Origin: Whitmania pigra
Taxonomy: Eukaryota; Annelida; Clitellata; Hirudinida; Haemopidae
Direction of reading: 5' to 3'
Length of the DNA stretch: 64,000 nucleotides
Assembly: GCA_021613335.1 (NCBI GenBank)
Contig: JAJTWR010000113.1
Coordinates: forward strand, 536,501 to 600,500
In this document: positions 51,918-64,000 of the stretch, one piece after another
Layout: each line of letters starts with the position of its first letter
Numbering within the stretch: the stretch's first letter is position 1
The notes under the pieces: model-generated
The model's database searches: none
What the model saw: the letters and a program-made list of their open reading frames with translations, nothing else
Told to the model about the DNA's origin: nothing
Position numbers and translations under genes: made by a program

Positions 51918-52646
51918 TTAATCGAGTTTCAGTGCCACGCATTTGCATTTCTTAACAACTCGTATTCTTTTGTGTGCATATGGAGGAGATTTTTTTGGAC
52001 AATGCAGGATGACTGTGATCCAGTGGAAGGAATCAGGAGTGCAATATGCACACGAACGAAAGTAATCCAGTTCACCGATTCTTTCTGCAGTTTTGTCCAT
52101 TTCAAGACCATCAGTCTTACTTGAATCATCTTCGTCCCTATCGATGTTTTTGGGAATGTAGAAAGAATTGCACTGGCCATAGCAAAACCTATTTGTGATC
52201 GTTTGTCTGTGACATCCTTGTTTTGTGACAATTTGCCGGAAAGAGCTGGTCCTGCACCAATCTTTCTTCATGTAGTTCTTTTTTGTGATGACGACGGAAT
52301 TTAAGTTGCCTTTGATCAACTCCTGACCCTTCTTATTTCTCACTGCAAATTTTTGATTAGCACGATCAAATACATTGAGTTGTTGTTTGAAATCGCGTCC
52401 ACGTTTATTACTCCGAACTTTCTTTTCTTCCAAACGGAGTAGTAGAGTTTCATCGTCTGGCACAGGTTGAGGTTGAAGTTGTAAAATTTCTTCGGAATCA
52501 TTTTTATTGGAAACTTCTTTCTCTAGCGTTAAATCGATGTCTTTGAGAATCTGGTGATCGAGTGAGACAAATCTATGGAGCAGAACTGCTGACAGAAAAC
52601 AAACAATTATAGTTCTGTTCATTGCTGATAGAGGAGTGGTTGACAT
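51918..52646 (-). CDS. GREM: Gremlin-like DAN-family BMP antagonist, single exon
   Basis: Secreted cystine-knot antagonist of BMPs. The C-terminal CTCK domain is clear: DWCRTSSFRQIVTKQGC, TITNRFCYGQCNSFYIPKNI (the near-invariant gremlin block), FRSCAYCTPDSFHWITVILH and KKCKCVALKLD at the end, as in GREM1/2 (CRCISIDLD). The long frame extends to 52688, but a TATA box at 52704-52713 puts transcription start near 52680, so Met at 52646 or 52622 is the likelier start; both leave a signal peptide (IIVCFLSAVLLHRFVS). An acidic insert of about 27 residues (starting DRDEDDSSKTDG) lies between the gremlin block and FRSC, where vertebrate gremlins have a short loop. The middle is basic and charged, as expected for heparin binding. 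Confidence 0.92.
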   Translation of the reverse strand: MSTTPLSAMNRTIIVCFLSAVLLHRFVSLDHQILKDIDLTLEKEVSNKNDSEEILQLQPQPVPDDETLLLRLEEKKVRSNKRGRDFKQQLNVFDRANQKFAVRNKKGQELIKGNLNSVVITKKNYMKKDWCRTSSFRQIVTKQGCHRQTITNRFCYGQCNSFYIPKNIDRDEDDSSKTDGLEMDKTAERIGELDYFRSCAYCTPDSFHWITVILHCPKKSPPYAHKRIRVVKKCKCVALKLD

Positions 52647-52703
52647 CGCAAGAGATTGATAGCAGTAGCAACCAACTTTGATCGCCAACTATTACGGAGG
52701 AAG

Positions 52704-52713
52704 CCTTTTATAG
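52704..52713 (-). promoter_or_regulatory. TATA box of the gremlin-like gene
   Basis: CTATAAAAGG on the minus strand, 58 bp upstream of the Met at 52646. Position and consensus are good; it helps reject the first ATG of the frame (52688) as the start. Confidence 0.6.
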
Positions 52714-55440
52714 TCAGTTTGTGAACAACAGTTGCATGTGGCGTGTCTGATTGCCAGGTTCCATGTTGTTCCTGCCACATATATCACCCATCACGCATTT
52801 GTCTGCCAACTCCATTAACTCGCACGTACAGAGACTTACAATTGAGCAAACAGCAAATTTTTATTGAGCTGGCATAAAATAAGAGGCGCGGACCAACTCG
52901 GTCTAAAATAATCATCGGCGCCTTTTGACAGCCTCTCATTAAAAGCTGCCGGGAACTGTGGCTTATGCCTAGTTGTGTTTTTTTCAAGATGCATCGGCCA
53001 TAAAAATTAATTTCTCCAAGTCATTTGCACATATCCGGAACATTTTGATAATTGATTAATTATGAAGTTTCGTTGGGACGGCTAGGTTACGCCTTCACTA
53101 GAAAACAATTTATTTCTCACTTGTCTCGACCAGTGACATGGGAAACATTGAAAATAACGATGAAGATTGCCAGATAAAGGATTCATATTTTGTTAAGAAA
53201 GTTGGAGCCGAACAAGAGCCACACTTGCTGGCGACCTCTTGTCGAGGGAAAAAATTTTTAATAACATTTTTTGTAATCACACGCACAATGCAGGAAATAG
53301 TAGATTACGTATGATTCAACAAATCTTTATTCTCATTATTCACATATCTTTCAAGCATTCTTAACGAGTTGATAATCAAACATTGCGATACAACAAAAAT
53401 AATAATAAAAACAGATCAATAACAGAGATTCAGTTATAAAATTCATCTTTTTCAACATCTACTTTCCAACAACTTGAGTTCGTTTCTCATTTGCAGATTT
53501 TGTATAAACTGTAGAAACTGCATTCTAAAAATAAATTCATGTGCATCTCAATCATATTCTTGTGAGAAATAATTCAAAAGATTTATGGCGACATTGAAGT
53601 TGTTGATCAGACGTTCACCAGCTCCTGTGCCGCCTCTCTGTCCGACGCCTTGGAAGGAGTCTGCCACGATTTGAATTTGTAATCACCAAGATTATTTGAC
53701 GCGTTTCTCAGAGAATAATTTCTTCGGTAATCAACAACTCTGTTTGATGTGCTGCCAGATTTTATCGCATTCCTTAGTAAAATAATTCCACGTGCCATTC
53801 GGTCTGGCAACTTTTTTGCGAAATTTTTCTGAGATGCAACAATGGATGTAAAAATTATTCCATGATTTTATTTCGAACCCTACCGATAAAAAATGATTCC
53901 TCGAATTTGAGGAAAATTTCAACACAATTTCTTATACGCTGACCGATTGAATGTTCCCAAGTGTTTCAACGGAGCCTTACTAATTTCCTTAAGAGACAAA
54001 CTCGTTACGGTTCACATGGATCGCTTAAAGAGGATAGCTCTTTAATTAGCCGCTAAAGGTTTGATCGATGAATGAATAAATTATGTAGATTAAGCAGGAT
54101 ATTTTATGAGTTAAGCTCTTTAGAATTGGATTGTACTGCCATGACTGTACGTTTTAATACGTTATGTCTCATATGGTACGATGGTCATCTCCTCATGTTT
54201 TATGAGGGTTTTCCCCATGAAGTTTGGCTAGAAGCAAAAAACAAGGTCATCTCCTGAAGTTGTTCGAGGGTTTGCCCCCTTGGAAAAAGCTGAAATGCCT
54301 GTTAATTAGACGAACGAAATGTACACTGAAACCAATACTTCTAATATTAATAACTTAATTAGTTATCGACTTGAAATAAATCGTATTCATTGATCATAAT
54401 TAATTTAACAGATCAACTTAGTAGCGGATCTCAAGCTAATGTTCTGCAAGTCAATTTCGCATTAAACTATCACAGTTTTAGCACTTCACGAATGAGTTGC
54501 TTTTCTTAAAATATGAATAAATTGCTAACCTATTTATGATCAGCCTAATCATTATTTTAAAGAGTTGTATTTTTAATGGTTTAACATCTCGCAAAGCTCC
54601 ATGTTTTGTTCCACGGACGATTTTTGACCCTCCTGAGAATTATTAGCAATCTGGAACTTTCTGGACTTAAACCACGACATAAACACAATCTTCAATCCAT
54701 CTTGCAGGTTTTTTGAACTTTATGAGATTCAACTTTTACGCTGACCAGTTAAACAAATGTTCCCATAGTTTCAGTGTCGCAATATCGTCTATTGAGATTC
54801 GATTATTTGTTACGATTGCAAAATTTTTAATCTGTCCCTTTAATTGAATAAATCGAAAAATTCATAAAAGAAAATTTGATTAAAAATTATCGTATAAAGA
54901 TACAATTGCAGACAATATCTTCAAAGATTTGTATTAAATAGAGCTATTTTATACATTGTATAAATGTTTAAATTTATTTTAAATCGTTAAACATTTTAAT
55001 CAGTTAAAATTTCATTAATCGGTATTTTTAAATTTATTTTAATTTTAATAATCGATTAAGAAAAGTTTAATTGTTCGCAGCAATAAATTTTAAGTATGTA
55101 ATCGTTATTTTATTAAAAATTTCTGCTCATTATCAGTTCTTTTATGAACAATGGCAAATATTGAAATGAAGCCAAATACGAAGTTTCTTTATTTGGAACA
55201 AGGACTCCTAAAGTATATGTAAAGTAAACGTGTATGTGGGAGTCGGAATAAGTCTTACGATGAAACACAAATTACGGTCATTTCTTCCCAAGGAATGCTT
55301 ACTTATCTTCAGCGCCCCAATTCAAAAAGTAGTTTCTTAAAATAGAACATGAAACGACTATTTCATTAAATTCATTACCAAAATCTCAAATCACTCCTAA
55401 ATATTATGAGATAGCACTACCTACCAATAATTCGGCATGC
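52714..55440. other. Intergenic region between gremlin and the V-ATPase subunit a gene
   Basis: About 2.7 kb, mostly AT-rich. The only coding-like part is the minus-strand frame at 53607-53810. The rest holds no gene, repeat or RNA that I recognise. Confidence 0.5.
53607..53810 (-). CDS. Possible small hypothetical protein or isolated exon
   Basis: A 67-codon frame with codon third positions less AT-rich than its surroundings (ILLRNAIKSGSTSNRVVDYR, WQTPSKASDREAAQELVNV). No homologue recognised. It could be the terminal exon of an unseen minus-strand gene or chance. Confidence 0.2.
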   Translation of the reverse strand: MPDRMARGIILLRNAIKSGSTSNRVVDYRRNYSLRNASNNLGDYKFKSWQTPSKASDREAAQELVNV

Positions 55441-63575
<8,135 letters not shown>

Positions 63576-64000
63576 CTGGGAGCATAATATCAGTCCTCAT
63601 TATCTATTTATGAAACGGTCGTTAAATAAATAAACATGTAACCTAAAATATAGTATTACATGTCTTCCCGCATGACGTAATTATACTAGTTTTCAAAATA
63701 TTACGTTATTTCCAGTTAATTCATGTTTTGGGCAAAACTACAACTGAAGGATTGATGTTGTTTAATGACTCGGACGCTCATGCATGTGGCTCTATAATAA
63801 TGTAAGATTAAAATAAGAACCTCATTGAAACAATCTAAAAAAAACATTTCTGTGTCAAAATTTAAATTCCCTAAACTGCAACAACTTTGCCTCAAGATGT
63901 CATCGCAATCATGATTATAGCTTTTTGAATACTGGCAAAACGATCAATTTTGAAAAGAATTATTGCTAAATTATTAAAAAGTGTTCGGCTTATTTAAAAG
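63576..64000. other. Intron of the V-ATPase subunit a gene at the right edge
   Basis: AT-rich sequence upstream (on the minus strand) of the first visible exon. It contains no recognisable exon; the gene's N-terminal exons must lie beyond the window. Confidence 0.6.

Noticed and set aside
51912..52231. Frames overlapping the gremlin CTCK domain on both strands
   Set aside because: Shadows of the gremlin coding sequence, which alone shows the cystine-knot pattern.

Overview
The window is nuclear DNA of an invertebrate animal. Genes are split into many short exons by AT-rich GT-AG introns, and encode conserved animal membrane-traffic, chromatin, RNA-processing and signalling proteins. Intergenic DNA is AT-rich, with (AAT)n microsatellites and decayed transposons of several classes. 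Introns match the vertebrate orthologues closely enough that exons can be read across many genes, and gene density is about one per 6 kb. A lophotrochozoan (for example an annelid such as a leech) would fit, but the sequence alone does not settle the phylum.

Layout: DENND2-like DENN-domain Rab GEF (+, 14 recognised exons, TATA box upstream, about 0.05-7.5 kb); a Tc1/mariner relic (8.3 kb); SETD6-like lysine methyltransferase (-, 11 exons, 9.2-11.8 kb); GATAD2/p66 NuRD subunit (+, 14.9-16.7 kb); a nearly full-length Ty3/Gypsy element of CsRn1 type (-, 18.85-23.08 kb) lying directly behind the predicted stop codon of SCFD1/Sly1 (-, 23.1-28.9 kb); RAB6 (+, 29.4-32.3 kb), head-to-head with SCFD1; a nested DNA-transposon cluster containing a hAT element with a perfect 8-bp target duplication (34.5-37.3 kb); a single-exon inward-rectifier K+ channel (-, 37.6-38.8 kb); an unrecognised cysteine-rich gene (+, 39.4-40.6 kb); RNPS1 (-, 41.6-42.9 kb); glucosidase II beta/PRKCSH (-, 15 exons, 44.3-50.5 kb) with an antisense LINE relic in an intron; a gremlin-like BMP antagonist (-, 51.9-52.7 kb); and a V-ATPase V0 subunit a gene (-, 55.4 kb to the right edge, N-terminus outside). 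The introns of this last gene hold a tRNA-like element, a LINE fragment, a piece of 18S rRNA and a 270-bp (AAT)n tract.

There is no operon-like logic. Several genes act in the secretory pathway (RAB6, SCFD1, PRKCSH, V-ATPase a, DENND2), but only SCFD1 and RAB6 share an obvious control region, a 485-bp divergent intergenic stretch. I found no convincing new multi-gene system. The strongest leads are the recent Gypsy insertion touching the SCFD1 stop codon, the nested hAT cluster with an excision-footprint-like palindrome, the 18S rRNA fragment in a protein-gene intron, the orphan Cys-rich gene, the proline at the Kir rectification-controller position, and the RAB6 model that lacks a prenylation cysteine.
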